A stretch of DNA of 64,000 nucleotides, taken from assembly GCF_019320115.1 (NCBI RefSeq), contig NC_089589.1, positions 26,016,487 to 26,080,486 on the forward strand, written 5' to 3'. The DNA is from Miscanthus floridulus. Its lineage: Eukaryota > Streptophyta > Magnoliopsida > Poales > Poaceae. This document shows, in pieces, positions 10,881 to 22,205 of the stretch. Each line of letters opens with the position of its first letter. Within the stretch, counting starts at the first letter, position 1. The notes beneath the pieces are model-generated. The model was not told the DNA's origin, ran no database searches, and saw only the letters and a list, made by a program, of their open reading frames with translations. The position numbers and the translations under genes are program-made.

Positions 10881-12466
10881 ATGAAGATTATCGCATGGAA
10901 CTGTCGCGGGTTGGGGAACGGCGCGGCAGTTCAAAACCTTCTGAATCTTCAGAAGGAGGACCCTGATATTCTGTTCCTTTCCGAAACTAAAATGGTTGAG
11001 AACAGAATCAAAGGCTTGAGGTGGAAGCTGGGATTGACAAATATGGTGGCGAAGGATTGTGTTGGGAGAAATGGTGGCCTTGCAATATTTTGGAGGAAGG
11101 AGGTTGATGTGCATGTGCCGATGATCTCTAATCGGTACATTGATGCAGACGTGAAAGAAGTGGATCGGATGGTTCCACGTGGCGCTTGACGGGTTTCTAT
11201 GGTGAGCCTAGTACGGAGCGGAAGGATTTGTCGTGTCCTAAACACTGCTAGGCGGAGACGGTGGTTGTGCTTAGGGGATTTTAATGAAATTCTCCTGAGT
11301 TGTGAGAAGGAGGGGGGTGTTCCAAGGTCCCAACGGTGTATGGACAAGTTCAAAAGAAGCACCGGAGGTTTGTGATCTTACAGATTTGGACTATGTTGGG
11401 GATGCGTTCACTTGGCGCAACAATAGCCATACGAGTTCACTTTATATTCGTGAGAGACTGGACCGTGTTCTGGCAAATGAAGAGTGGAGGATCCGTTTTC
11501 TGCTGCATAAAGTGATCAATGGCGAGCCGAGGCACTCTGACCATAGGCCGGTGATCGTGGAGACGGAGCATCGGGAGAGAGTTCTTGGCCCTCCAAGGAC
11601 CAAAACGTTCCGGTTTGAAGCAGGCTGGACAGAAGAGGAGGACTGTGCGGCTGTAGTTGAAAATGCTTGGCGTAGAACGGTGGATGGGAGAGGAAGGAAG
11701 GTGGAGGATGCGCTCCAAGGGGTAGTGACAGATTTAGGTGACTGGAGCCGAAATATCCTTGGTGACCGTGAGAAATGTATCAAGAAGGCGAGAAAATCTT
11801 TAGAGGAGTGTAGGCGCCTAGGCGGAGGGGAATAAATAACCATAATGTAGCAAAGGAGGAGCTGCTAAGATACAAGCTGGAACGTTTGGAAGACCAAAAA
11901 AATCTATATTGGAAACAAAGAGCTAAGGTTCACTGGTTGCAAGGTGGTGACCGGAACACACGTTTTTTTCACCAGTTTGCAACAGAGAGAAAACGACGGA
12001 GCCGCATCAGTCGTCTGGTGAAGGAAAATGGTGATGTGGTGGAGCAAAGCAAGAGGGGGAGATCACGAGCATGATTTCTAACTTTTATAAGAACCTCTTT
12101 ACATCCAATGCAGGTGGACGATTTGACGAATTGTTACAGCATGTTCCGATGAAAGTTACAACAGATATGAACAATATTCTTCTTGCACCGTTCACAGAGG
12201 AGGAAGTCAAGCAAGGCCTCGATATGATTGGCGATCTCAAGGCCCCAGGGGTGGATGGTATGCCATCGCTATTTTATAAAAAATACTGGGATGTGGTGGG
12301 TGTTGACGTTACTCGAGAGGTCCTGGGTTTTTTGAATGGTGGAGATATACCAGAGAGATGGAATGAAACAGTAGTGGTTCTAATTCCAAAGGTACAGAAC
12401 CCTGATAAACTAAAGGACCTGCGGCCAATTAGTCTTTGCAATGTGATTTACATCCAATGCAGGTAG
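10881..12466 (+). pseudogene. LINE ORF2: AP-type endonuclease and N-terminal reverse transcriptase
   Basis: The start MKIIAWNCRGLGNGAAVQN is the diagnostic N-terminus of the plant LINE endonuclease. SETKM (near 10980), RNGGLAIFW and RHSDHRPV (about 11530) follow, the last being part of the catalytic site. Frames change near 11190-11300 and again near 11840-12070. The reverse transcriptase begins with KAPGVDGMPSLFYKKYWD and VVLIPKVQNPDKLKDLRP, then stops just after ISLCNVIY. The catalytic YADD segment is absent. The enzyme would nick target DNA and prime reverse transcription there. This copy cannot. Confidence 0.86.
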
Positions 12467-13149
12467 GTTTTACACTTCATTATTGGTTGCTGGGATGTGG
12501 TGGAAATGAACAGTCTTTTTTTTTAGCAAAGTGGAAACGAACAGCTAGTGAGGCTGCAAGCCACACGTCCTGGAAATGTACAAACCTCACGGCCCACACG
12601 CTACTATATCCAAGTGAGCCGAGCCTAACAGATTATTGGTTGCTGCTGCAGTGCTGCCAACCAGGTGTGATGGTGCTGCGCGGGGAATTTTCTTTTTAAA
12701 TAATATTATTTTAATAATAACTAATAGCAAAACTAAGTGTTGTTATGGAAAAGTTGCAAGTATAGATGCTTTTTGGCTATATTGATGAATGGTCCACAGG
12801 GCACTAATCGGCATTTCGATTGATGATATTGTTATAAAACATACGGACTCTATTTTAGAAGAAAAGAAGGAGCTAACCAGGATCGAGACTTTGTTAACAA
12901 CTTCAATTTACAGGTGAACAAGGGAGGAATCCTAATAACCAGGATGGAGACTTTGTTAACAACTTCAATTTATAGGTGGCGCGTGGTGCTGTAGTAAACA
13001 GAAGCATGCCTCCGGTGTTTTCTCCTAATATAAATTAGTCAGCCAATGCGCACTAGTTTGGTTAAAAACTTAAAATATACTTGTGCACTATTTATATGAT
13101 AACTTATTTTACATGTGTACGGAACACAGGTAAATGATAAATCAGATTA
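12467..13149. other. Noncoding filler between LINE break and WAK pseudogene
   Basis: No recognisable gene. A 42-base direct repeat beginning TAACCAGGAT starts at about 12874 and again at 12936 (period 62). The rest is AT-rich. The LINE break at 12447-12464 repeats an 18-base word (TTTACATCCAATGCAGGT) found at 12098-12115. Confidence 0.5.
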
Positions 13150-16028
13150 CTATTTATCTGGCACAATCTCATAGTTTTTCAAAGTTCTGAATAATGTTTA
13201 TTCTAAGGCGAAAGAACAGCTATATCATCACGTACGGATAAATATTCCTATTATACACCAAATAAAGCCAGTGAAACGCTGGTTCTATATATATAAAGTT
13301 ACTATAGGCGACCTGCTGGTGAGTGATACATTATAGATGGATAACCACTGGCACTAAATCAATCATACTCAATAAGCACATCTAGCGTGTGGTAGGGTGG
13401 CAGATTCCATGAACTCTTCCTCTAAACTATAACATCGCTGGTTGTGTTCCAGTGATAAATTGGCTCCCTGACCTGGTTCTATGGCAAATGCTTGGCAAGT
13501 AGCTTTAGCTCTTCGAGTTAGCAATATTGTTTCATTTTGCTGCTCATTTTCCGGGCTGCTTTGCCAAGTGCTCACCTGTTTCTATCGTAAAATCTGTAAT
13601 TGCATCTCCACTTGCTTCATTGTAGGCCTTTCTTCACCACGTAATCTTAAGCACATCTCCGCAATGGAGGCGATGCTGCTGATCTCCTCCTTGGTTGCTT
13701 CCTGGGCAACTTGAGGATCAACTATATCAGTGATTCCTCTCTCTTTCAATGCCTCAAGAAAGTAGTTTGACAAGTTCTGAACCAAGCCTGAGTTACTTGT
13801 GAAAATAGGCTTCTTTCTAACAAGCAGCTCTAGAAGTACCACCCCAAAACTATACACATCACTCTTCGCATTTAGTTGCCTCGTATAGAAATACTCTGGA
13901 TCTAAGTAACCAAATGTACCTTGTACATTCGTAACAATGTGTGTTTGATCAACTGGAACCAATCTGGAAGCGCCAAAGTCTGAAACTTTTGCTGTGTAGT
14001 TCCCATCCAAGAGTATATTAGAGGACTTCACATCACGATGGAAGACTGATATTGAAGCTGCTGAGTGGAGATATGATAAAGCTCCTGCAGCTTCCGTGGC
14101 GATTCTTATGTAATCATTCCAAGACAAAGAAACATCATTTCGCGATTCATCATGGAGAACTTGAGTCAATGATCCATTGGAAATATAATCATATACTAGC
14201 AATGGAACCTCAGATTCGAGACAACATCCAAAGAGCTTCACGATGTTTCTGTGATTTATTTCAGAAAGTATTGCAACTTCATTGATGAATTGCTTGATCT
14301 CGCTGTACTCAATGACTAGAGACTTCTTTATTGCAACAACATGTTGGTCAGATAAGAGAAATTGGCTATTACAGGACTCCAAACGTTGGGTTTCTCTATA
14401 ATAAGATTTCTAACGTTTGTTTCTCTGAAATAGGACTCCAAACAATTACAATAAGCTCTAATAACATTTTGGGCCATTTTAATCTCTTTTAACATCTAAA
14501 TACATGTATTTGTTCCCAACGTGACCGTTTTACCCTTTAGTGTTTTGAAGGTGATTGTTTTGTCGTTTTGAAAAAAAAAAGTCGCTGCTTGCTTCCGACG
14601 ACCCTTGGCCTTAATTGGCTGGGCGCTGCCTTGGCTGGCTGGCCATGGCCTTTGCTGGCTGGCCGCAGGTGCCTTGGCTGGCTGGCTGGCTGGCCAAAAC
14701 TGCCTTGGCTTGCTGGCCGTGGCAAGCCATGTACAGTTACAAGTAATATATGTACACTTCCAAGTAATATATAACAAGGTTCCAAGTAATATATAACAAG
14801 AATTGATTCATACACAATTACAAGTAATATATAACGGCAAGAATTTAGCAACGAGTTCATCTTATAAAACCATATTTGTAGCATAAACAAGTTCATCTCA
14901 GAAGACCATAATGTAGTTTCAAACGAAATCAATGTCATATGAAATAAATCATGAGGTTACATCTCATCACAACTAAAATGCTCCATCATCAAATGTTTAG
15001 CTTTCTCCTTTTTGGAGTCATCACAACTAAAATGCTCCATCATCAAATGTCAGTTTGTGAAGATGTGCCCTCTCCAAGTAACATCGCTAGCTTGCTACAC
15101 ATCTTCACAAACTGACATTTGATGATACTTGGAGAGGGCACATCTTCACAAACTAGCGATGTTACTTGGAGAGGGCACATCTTCACAAACTGACATTTGA
15201 TGATGGAGCATTTTAGTTGTGATGACTCCAAAAAGGAGAAAGCTAAACATTTGATGATGGAGCATTTTAGTTGTGATGAGATGTAACCTCATGATTTATT
15301 TCATATGACATTGATTTCGTTTGAAACTACATTATGGTCTTCTGAGATGAACTTGTTTATGCTACAAATATGGTTTTATAAGATGAACTCGTTGCTAAAT
15401 TCTTGCCGTTATATATTACTTGTAATTGTGTATGAATCAATTCTTGTTATATATTACTTGGAACCTTGTTATATATTACTTGGAACTGTACATATATTAC
15501 TTGTAACTGTACATGGCTTGCCACGGCCAGCAAGCCAAGGCAGTTTTGGCCAGCCAGCCATGGCCACAGCCAGCCAGCCACGGCCAGCCAGCCAAGGCTC
15601 CTGCGGCCAGCCAGCAAAGGCCATGGCCAGCCAGCCAAGGCAGCGCCCAGCCAAGGCCAAGGGCCGTCGGAAGCAAGCAGCGACTTTTTTTTTTCAAAAC
15701 GACAAAACAATCGCCTTCAAAACACTGAAGGGTAAAACGGTCACGTTGGGAACAAATACATGTATTTAGATGTTAAAAGAGATTAAAATGGCCCAAAATG
15801 TTATTAGAGCTTATTGTAATTGTTTGGAGTCCTATTTCGGAGAAACAAACGTTAGGAGTCTTATTATAGAGAAACCCAACGTTTTGAGTCCTATAATAGC
15901 CAATTTCTCGTCAGATAAAATGCCTTTATAGACCATCCCGTGGCCACCATGTCCAATGATACGTGTGGGATCAAAGTTATTTGTTGCCTTTTCTAGCTCT
16001 TCAAGAGAGAAAATATTTGTTTTGTCAG
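13150..16028 (-). pseudogene. Wall-associated-kinase-like receptor kinase domain, copy 1, split by a Mutator element
   Basis: Read on the minus strand, the kinase domain starts at the truncated edge near 16028 ([20 protein letters not shown]) with a glycine loop [11 protein letters not shown]. It continues across the foldback element at 14356-15909 with HVVAIKKS, then [31 protein letters not shown] and [14 protein letters not shown]. Catalytic Lys, HRD and DFG are all present. A TAG at 13582-13584 follows LQILR, where copy 2 reads on (LQILQKKQ). A tail frame extends to about 13369, and homology to the copy-2 3' flank continues to about 13150. Extracellular and transmembrane parts are missing, cut off by the Copia LTR at 16029. 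WAK-type kinases sit in the plasma membrane and sense the cell wall. This one is a relic. Confidence 0.88.
14356..15909. mobile_element. Mutator-type foldback element with 9-bp target duplication
   Basis: GTCAGATAA at 14347-14355 is repeated exactly at 15910-15918. The element starts GAGAAATTGGCTATTA and ends with the reverse complement. The two arms of about 700 bases are near-perfect inverted repeats, including GGCTGGC-rich runs at 14620-14710 and 15530-15640. The centre (about 15050-15190) holds further inverted copies of CACAAACTGACATTTGATGAT. It encodes no transposase. Long terminal inverted repeats, a 9-bp duplication and a GAGAAATT start are Mutator hallmarks. It would need an enzyme from another element to move. 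It interrupts the WAK kinase between the codons for LSD and QHVV. Confidence 0.93.
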
Positions 16029-16627
16029 TCCGCTGCCTCTCTTCTTTCTGTCCATATATCCGAGTCCTCCGTCAGTCCAGATAAGTCCTTCCGCAACCAC
16101 TCCCGAGAGAACCACACTTCCGCAGGCTTCTGGTTTCCCTGTCCCGTACCTCTGCGCACGGAGTAGCGGGAGAGTAGGTGCCTCCGGAACCCTCGTCTGC
16201 AAGAGAACCTTGCACGGGGTGCGCGGCGATTAGGTTTTTGGGGAGCGATCCGCGACTGCTCGTCCACGTACATCTTCTTCTCGGTGATTGCCTGAGAAAT
16301 GTCAAGGCGTCTTCTTCCTGGTGATCCATTCGTGGGACTGCACTGCGAACATCTCCTGCATCAACTGTGGTCTGCGACTTCGAACAACGCACTATGTCGA
16401 CTAGTGCGAATGGAGCCTCAGATGCCCTCGGCATGGGACCCTCCACTGGATACAGTCTAATCTCTGTGATTTCTGTACTTTGCGTTTTTACTGTATTCAC
16501 GAGTATGTTATCTCTGCATGCTGTAGTGTTTATAAGAAATATACACATGCACATATATGTCGTCACAAACTTGCTGATGTTATTTTTCTGGATTAAACTG
16601 ATAATAAAATTGCCTAAATTCCTAACA
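16029..16627 (+). repeat. 5' LTR of Copia 2, lacking its first ~370 bases
   Basis: Starting at TCCGCTGCCTCTCTTC the sequence is collinear with about 21601-22205 of the 3' LTR, with scattered substitutions and small indels. Both end CCTAAATTCCTAACA or a close variant. The breakpoint with the WAK pseudogene is sharp at 16028/16029, which implies a deletion or rearrangement after insertion. Confidence 0.88.
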
Positions 16628-17565
16628 ATCCAAAAACCTAATGTTAAGCAATTTTTTGTCAGTGGTTTTGCTGCTGCTTTGAAGCCACGTAATTTTGATG
16701 GCAAGAATTTCATGATATGACGTGCCAAGATGGTATTGTGGTTGACTGCGATGAACTGCTATCACGCCGCACAGGGAAAGCCTGAACAGTTTGCTCCTGA
16801 GGAGGAGTGAAAGTTCTTGGCTGTCGATAACCTATTTCGAGACGCCGTGATTAGTGCACTTCATCCCAAGTATGAGAAAAACTACATATCTTACACATCA
16901 GGCAAAGAGTTATGGGATGCTCTTGAGGCAAAGTTTGGGGTTTCTGATGCTGGCAGTGAGCTGTACCTTATGGAGCAGCTGTATGACTACAAAATGGTTG
17001 AAAACCGTTCTGTGGTCGAACAGGCTCATGAGATACAGGCGCTAGCAAAGGAACTAGAACATTTTCCGTGTCTGTTGCCTGACAAGTTTGTGGCTGGCGG
17101 TATAATCGCTAAGCTGCCACCTTCTTGGAGGAATTTTGCTACTTCTCTAAGGGCCTATTTGGAACGCATGAATTTCACAGGAATCATACAGGAATTTCAC
17201 AGGAATCAGTTCAATTTCACAGGAAAAACGCAAGAATGGAGAAAAAATCCCGCATTCCAAACATGCCCTAAAACAAAAGAGATAAGAGTTTAGCGTGGCT
17301 GAGTTTATTAGATCTCTTGATGTTGAGAAGAGGGCGAGAGCAAAAGACAACCATGGAAAAGGAGTTAAGTCTTCCGCTGCCAATATGGTGCAGAAGAAAA
17401 ACTCATTTGCATCTCGTAATAAAAAGAAGAAGAACATGCAAGAGAACAACAATGCAAAGCCTAAGTAGACTACACAGTTTAAGAAGAAAAACAACAAAAA
17501 AGGTGGAGGTTACTTTGTTTGCAGGAGTGATGAGCATTAGGCAAGTGCGTGCCTAGACCACAAAT
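16628..17565 (+). pseudogene. Copia 2 gag, interrupted by a MITE
   Basis: The frame contains PRNFDGKNF near 16690 and FRDAVISALHPKYEKNYISY (about 16833), the gag (UBN2-like) region of plant Copia elements. Stops occur at 16718 and near 16808. A 118-base MITE at 17151-17268 splits the frame at ATSL. Homologous gag resumes afterwards (EFSVAEFIRSLDVE) with another stop just before it. A lysine/asparagine-rich tail leads to a knuckle-like GGYFVCRSDEH, missing ligands of a standard CCHC. Gag would form the virus-like particle. This copy is dead. Confidence 0.8.
17151..17268. mobile_element. Tourist-like (PIF/Harbinger) MITE, 118 bp
   Basis: The ends are GGGCCTATTTGGAACGC and the near reverse complement GCATTCCAAACATGCCC. 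It is flanked by TAA at 17148-17150 and 17269-17271, the 3-base duplication expected of Harbinger-class transposition. The interior has repeated AATTTCACAGGAAT words. Removing the element rejoins the gag frame, which confirms the insertion point. Confidence 0.85.
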
Positions 17566-17649
17566 ATAAACAAGAAAAGAAATCAGCAAACATGGTAATT
17601 AGCGAGACTGGAGAAGGAACATCTGGGTATGGTAATTCTTTACCTTTTG

Positions 17650-20600
17650 TTCTTTCAGTTTGTCTTTCACCTGAGTGGTGGATAGACAGCGGTGCTAATA
17701 TTCATGTGTGCTGATGTTTCTTTATTTATTTCCTATCAGGCCGGCAGGAGTAGAGCCTTGCTGATGGGAAACAGTTCGCATGCGCGTGTTCTTGGTGATG
17801 GTACGGTCAATCTAAAGTTTACTTCGGAAAAGACGGTGCTATTAAAGAACGTGCAGCATGTCCCCTCCATCAAAAAGAACCTTGTTAGTGCTTCTCAGAT
17901 GTGTCACGATGGCTTTAAAATTGTGCTTGAGTCCAATAAATATGTTGTGTCGAGACATGGAACTTTTGTTGGAAAAGGTTATGATTGCGAAGGCTTGTTC
18001 CGCTTATCTTTGCTTGATGATGTGTGTAATAAAGTGGTGAACGATGTTAATGTTTTGGATGAGTCGAATATATGGCATTCACGACTTTGTCACATTAATT
18101 TTGGCTGTCTCACGCGGCTTGCAAATCTGAATTTAATCCTAAAATTTAATTTAGTCAAAGATTCTAAGTGCCTAGTGTGTGTGCAATCGAAGCAACTGCG
18201 CAAGCCTCACAAGGCTGCTGAGACAAGGAACTTGACACCATTAGAACTCGTTCATTCTAATTTATACGAAATGAACGGCGAATTGACTAAAGGCGGTAGA
18301 CGATACTTCATGACATTTATAGATGATTGCACTAGATTTTGCTACGTGTATTTGCTGAAAACAAAAGATAAAGCGTTGCATTATTTTAAGGTCTATAAAG
18401 CTGAGGTAGAAAATCAACTTGAGAAGAAAATCAAACGTTTGCGGTCCGATCACGGGGGAGAATATTTCTCAAATGAATTTTCTGAGTTTTGCGCGGTGCA
18501 TGGAATTATTCATGAGAGGACGCCACCATACTCACCACAGTCCAATGGGATTGCAGAGAGAAAGAACTGCACTCTAACTGATTTGGTTAATGCCATGTTG
18601 GAGACTGTGGGACTATCTAAGGAATGGTGGGGTGAGGCTATATTGACAACATGTCATGTCCTAAATAGAGTGCCCACAAAGAACAAAGAAATCACACCAT
18701 TCGAGGAATGGGAGAAGAAGAGATTAAATCTCTCTTACCTACGAACTTAGGGTTGTTTGGCAAAGGTGAATGTGCCAATAAACAAAAAGTGAAAGCTTGG
18801 ACCAAAGACTATTGATGGTGTCTTTCTTGGTTATGCTATTCACAGCGTGGGTTATAGATTTTTAATTATAAACTCTAGTGTTCCTAAGATGGCTGTTGAT
18901 ACAATCATGGAATCTAGATATGCTACATTTTTTTAGAATGAGTTTCCCATGAAAAATGCACCTGGCACAACTGGTCATGAATTTATAATTCCCTATGAGC
19001 ATGAAAATTTTACTCCAATAGAACAAATTGAGGAACCCTATGTGCAAAATCCTGAGGAGGATGACACTATAGTCACTAGGAAAAGCAAGAGATAGAGGAC
19101 TGCAAAGTCTTTTGATGATGACTATATTGTGTACCTTGTGGATGACACACCAACGACCATTGAAGAGGCATATTCCTCTCCTAATACTGACTTATGGAAG
19201 GAAGCAGTACGGAGTGAGATGGATTCTGTTATGTCTAATGGAACTTGGAAAATTGTTGATCATCCCTATGGGTGTAAACCTATAGGGTGCAAATGGGTGT
19301 TCAAGAAAAAGCTTAGGCCTGATGGTACTATTGAGAGGTACAAGGCAAGACTTGTAGCCAAGGGTTATACTCAAAAGGATGGTGAGGATTTCTTTGATAC
19401 TTATTCATCAGTTGCTCGATTGACCACAATTCGAGTTTTGCTTTCCCTGACAGCCTCTTATGGTCTTATCGTTCATCAAATGGATATTAAGACAGCTTTC
19501 CTAAATGGAGAGTTGAAGGAGGAGATCTATATGGATCATCCTGATGGGTTTGTAGCAAATGGTCAACAAGGCAAGGTGTGTAAATTATTAAAGTCATTAT
19601 TCAGCCTAAAACAAGCTCCTAAGCAATGGCATGAGAAGTTCGACAGAACTTTAACATCTGCTGGCTTTATTGTGAATGAAGCTGACAAATGTGTGTACTA
19701 TCAGTATGGTGGGGGTGAAGGAGTCATTTTGTGCTTATATGTTGATGACATACTGATCTTTGGATCTAGCCTCAAAGTGATCGAGGAGGTGAAAGAATTT
19801 CTATCTAAAAGTTTTAAGATGAAAGATTTAGGAGATGCTGATGTTATTCTTAATATCAAGCTTCTAAGAGAATGTGATAGTGGGGTAACTCTGTTACAAA
19901 CCCATTATGTGGAAAAGGTGCTGAGTCGCTTTGGATTCAGTGACTGTGCACCTGCTCCTACACCTTATGACCCTAGCGTGCTATTGAGGAAAAATCAAAG
20001 AATAGTAAGGGATCAGTTGAGATATTCCTAGATCATTGGCTCGCTCATGTATCTTGCTAGTGCAACAAGGCCTGACATCTCATTTGCTGTGTGCAAACTG
20101 AGCCGGTTTGTGTCAAATTCGGGAGATGATCACTGGCATGCTCTTGAGAGATTAATGCGCTACCTAAAAGGGACCATGAGCTATGGTATTTGTTATACCG
20201 GACATCCAAAAGTGCTGAAAGGCTATTGTGATGCCAACTGGATTTCTGATGCTAATGAGCTTTATGCCACAAGTGGATATGTGTTTTCGCTTGGAGGTGG
20301 TGTTGTTTCCTAAAAGTCTTGCAAGCAGACTATCTTAACGAAGTATACAATGGAAGCAGAACTCACAGCATTAGACACTGTTGGATCTAAGGCTGAGTGG
20401 CTTCATGATCTCCTTATTGATTTACCAGTTGTTGAAAACCCATACCGACTATTTCTATGAACTATGATATCCAGATTGTGATTACAAATGTTAACAGTTC
20501 TAAGGACAACATGAAGTCCACAAGGCATGTTAAGAGATGACTAAAATCTATCAGAAAATTGAGAAACTCGAGAGTAATAGCGTTGGACTATGTCCACACG

Positions 20601-20700
20601 TCTAACAATCTGACAGATCAGTTCACTAAGGGTATGTCACGCAACGTGATAGAAAGTACATCGAGAGAGATGGGTTTGAGACCCACTTGAAATTTACTAT
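17650..20700 (+). pseudogene. Copia 2 pol: protease, integrase, reverse transcriptase, RNase H
   Basis: The protease motif WWIDSGANIHVC lies at about 17676, followed by a stop and frame change. An open stretch at 17692-18750 carries the integrase: WHSRLCHINFGC and CLVCVQSK for zinc binding, then VHSNLYEMNG, RSDHGGEYF and NGIAERKN. The first DDE aspartate is replaced by asparagine (HSNL). Reverse transcriptase spans 19129-20031, with CKWVFKKK, VHQMDIKTAFLNGEL and YVDDILIFG (about 19738). RNase H continues from 20047 to about 20690 with several stops. The broken frames and the changed catalytic residue make it inactive. Family assignment is secure. Confidence 0.9.
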
Positions 20701-21228
20701 AGTGGTAACCTGTTCTATGTGATTGGAGATCCCATGAAGTAGGACGGTGAAACAAGCTAGTAGTAAATTATGAGGAAAGATCCTTAGTAAGACTCATTTC
20801 TGATGTATATCTTTCCTTTCTGTAAGGCTGGTGGCTTTTGCCTTAATGTGTTCTAAGTGGCTTATCAAAGCAAAGATATTGTCCTACAGAACATCTTTTG
20901 AGGAACACACCTATATGAGTCAGACTACTAGTCACAGTCTATGAGATTTGGGTGATCTCTAAATACTCATGAAAGGCACTGAAGTATGACTTATATGCTT
21001 CAAATAGAGGGAATGTCTTTTGCTGCCCAGTATCAGCTAAGGACTTTAGTGACATTCACCTCACACAAAACTGTCAATTTAAGGCTTAGTCCATTGTTCA
21101 GTTGTGACTGAGTGAAACTATTATTCTAGATGGATGTTCAACTTAACAGTCTCCATCGAAACACTGGTATATAAAAGAAATGTGGTTCTAAGACTACTTT
21201 ATTACAAACCCTAGAGTTTGGTGGGGAT
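20701..21228 (+). other. Copia 2 3' untranslated region and polypurine tract
   Basis: No coding frame. A purine-rich GTTTGGTGGGGATT at 21216-21228 directly precedes the LTR start and is the likely plus-strand primer site. Confidence 0.65.
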
Positions 21229-22205
21229 TGTTGATATAATATGGGCTTGGCCCATATAATATTTAATGAATCAAATAAAACTATATGGTACGTAACATTA
21301 AGTGTTGCATGGTTTAATACCATACGAGATTTTGACTGAACGCTGACTCAGCTTATAAGGTTGGAAATTATTCATCTAAATTGAGAAGCTGAGAAAAGGA
21401 CAAAGGCGTGCCACACGCGCGCGCGCGCCGCCGCCGCCGCCGGCCGGGCCAGGGCGTGGGCGTGGCAGGCGGGCGTGGCCCGTATTTTGCCACTTAATCC
21501 ACATAACAACGGGAGTTACTCCCCTTAATGGTGGAGGCAAACTGATTGTGGCAGTTACTGTCTCTTCTGCTTCCGTCTCTCCGTCTCCGTCTCCTAGGAT
21601 TCTCCGCTGCCTCTCTTCTTCCTGTCCATATATCCGAGTCCTCCGTCAGTCCAAATCAAGTCCTTCCGCAACCACTCCCGAGAGAACCACACTTCCGTAG
21701 CCTTCTGGTTTCCCCGTCCAGTACCTCTGCGCGCACGGAGTAGCGGGAGAGCAGGTGCCTCCGGAACCCTCGTCCGCTGGAGAACCTTGCACGGGGTGCG
21801 CGGCGATTAGGTTTTTGGGGAGTGATCCGCGACTGCTCGTCCACGTACATCTTCTTCTCGGTGATTACCTATGGAACGTCAAGGCGTCTTCTTCCTGGTG
21901 ATCCGTTCGTGGGACTGTACTACAAACGTGTTCCTGCATCGACTGTGGTCCACGACTTCGAGCAACACACTATATCGACTAGTGCGAATGGAGCCTCCGA
22001 TGCCCTTGGCATGGGACCCTCCGCTGGGTACAGTCTAATCTCTGTGATTTCTGTACTTTGCGTTTTTACTGTATTCACGAGTATGTCATCTCTGCATATT
22101 GTAGTGTTTATAAGAAATATACACATGCACATATATGTCGTCATAAACCTGCTGATGTTATTTTTCTGAATTAAACTGATAATAAAATTGTCTAAATTCC
22201 TAACA
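21229..22205 (+). repeat. 3' LTR of Copia 2, full length (977 bp)
   Basis: It begins TGTTGATATAATATGGGC and ends CCTAACA. An alternating GCGCGC/CCGCCG tract sits near 21415-21445. A T-rich untranslated-leader-like part follows, matching the truncated left LTR from about 21601. Confidence 0.88.

Larger units (their letters stand above)
9777..12466 (+). mobile_element. LINE (non-LTR retrotransposon), 5' and middle part
   Basis: The element resumes immediately after the Sirevirus LTR with ORF1, then an endonuclease and the start of a reverse transcriptase. It breaks off abruptly at about 12466. The true 5' end must lie left of the window, beyond the Sirevirus. Several frameshifts and stops show it is an old copy. 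The C-terminal zinc finger and RNase H at 22206-23020, in the same orientation, probably come from the same insertion. Most of the polymerase domain between them is missing. Confidence 0.85.
16029..22205 (+). mobile_element. Second Ty1/Copia LTR retrotransposon, 5' LTR truncated
   Basis: The 3' LTR (21229-22205) matches 16029-16627, but its first 370 or so bases have no counterpart on the left, where the WAK kinase abuts. Internal gag, protease, integrase, reverse transcriptase and RNase H follow in Copia order on the plus strand. I see no clear primer-binding site after 16627. Many stops and a MITE insertion in gag show it is defective. Because the left end is lost, no target duplication can be tested. 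The right end abuts the LINE C-terminal fragment. Confidence 0.9.

Noticed and set aside
14537..15735. Several Trp/Leu/Ala/Gly- or Pro/Ala/Ser-rich frames on both strands
   Set aside because: They are translations of the GGCTGGC repeats in the arms of the Mutator foldback element and are mirrored between arms.
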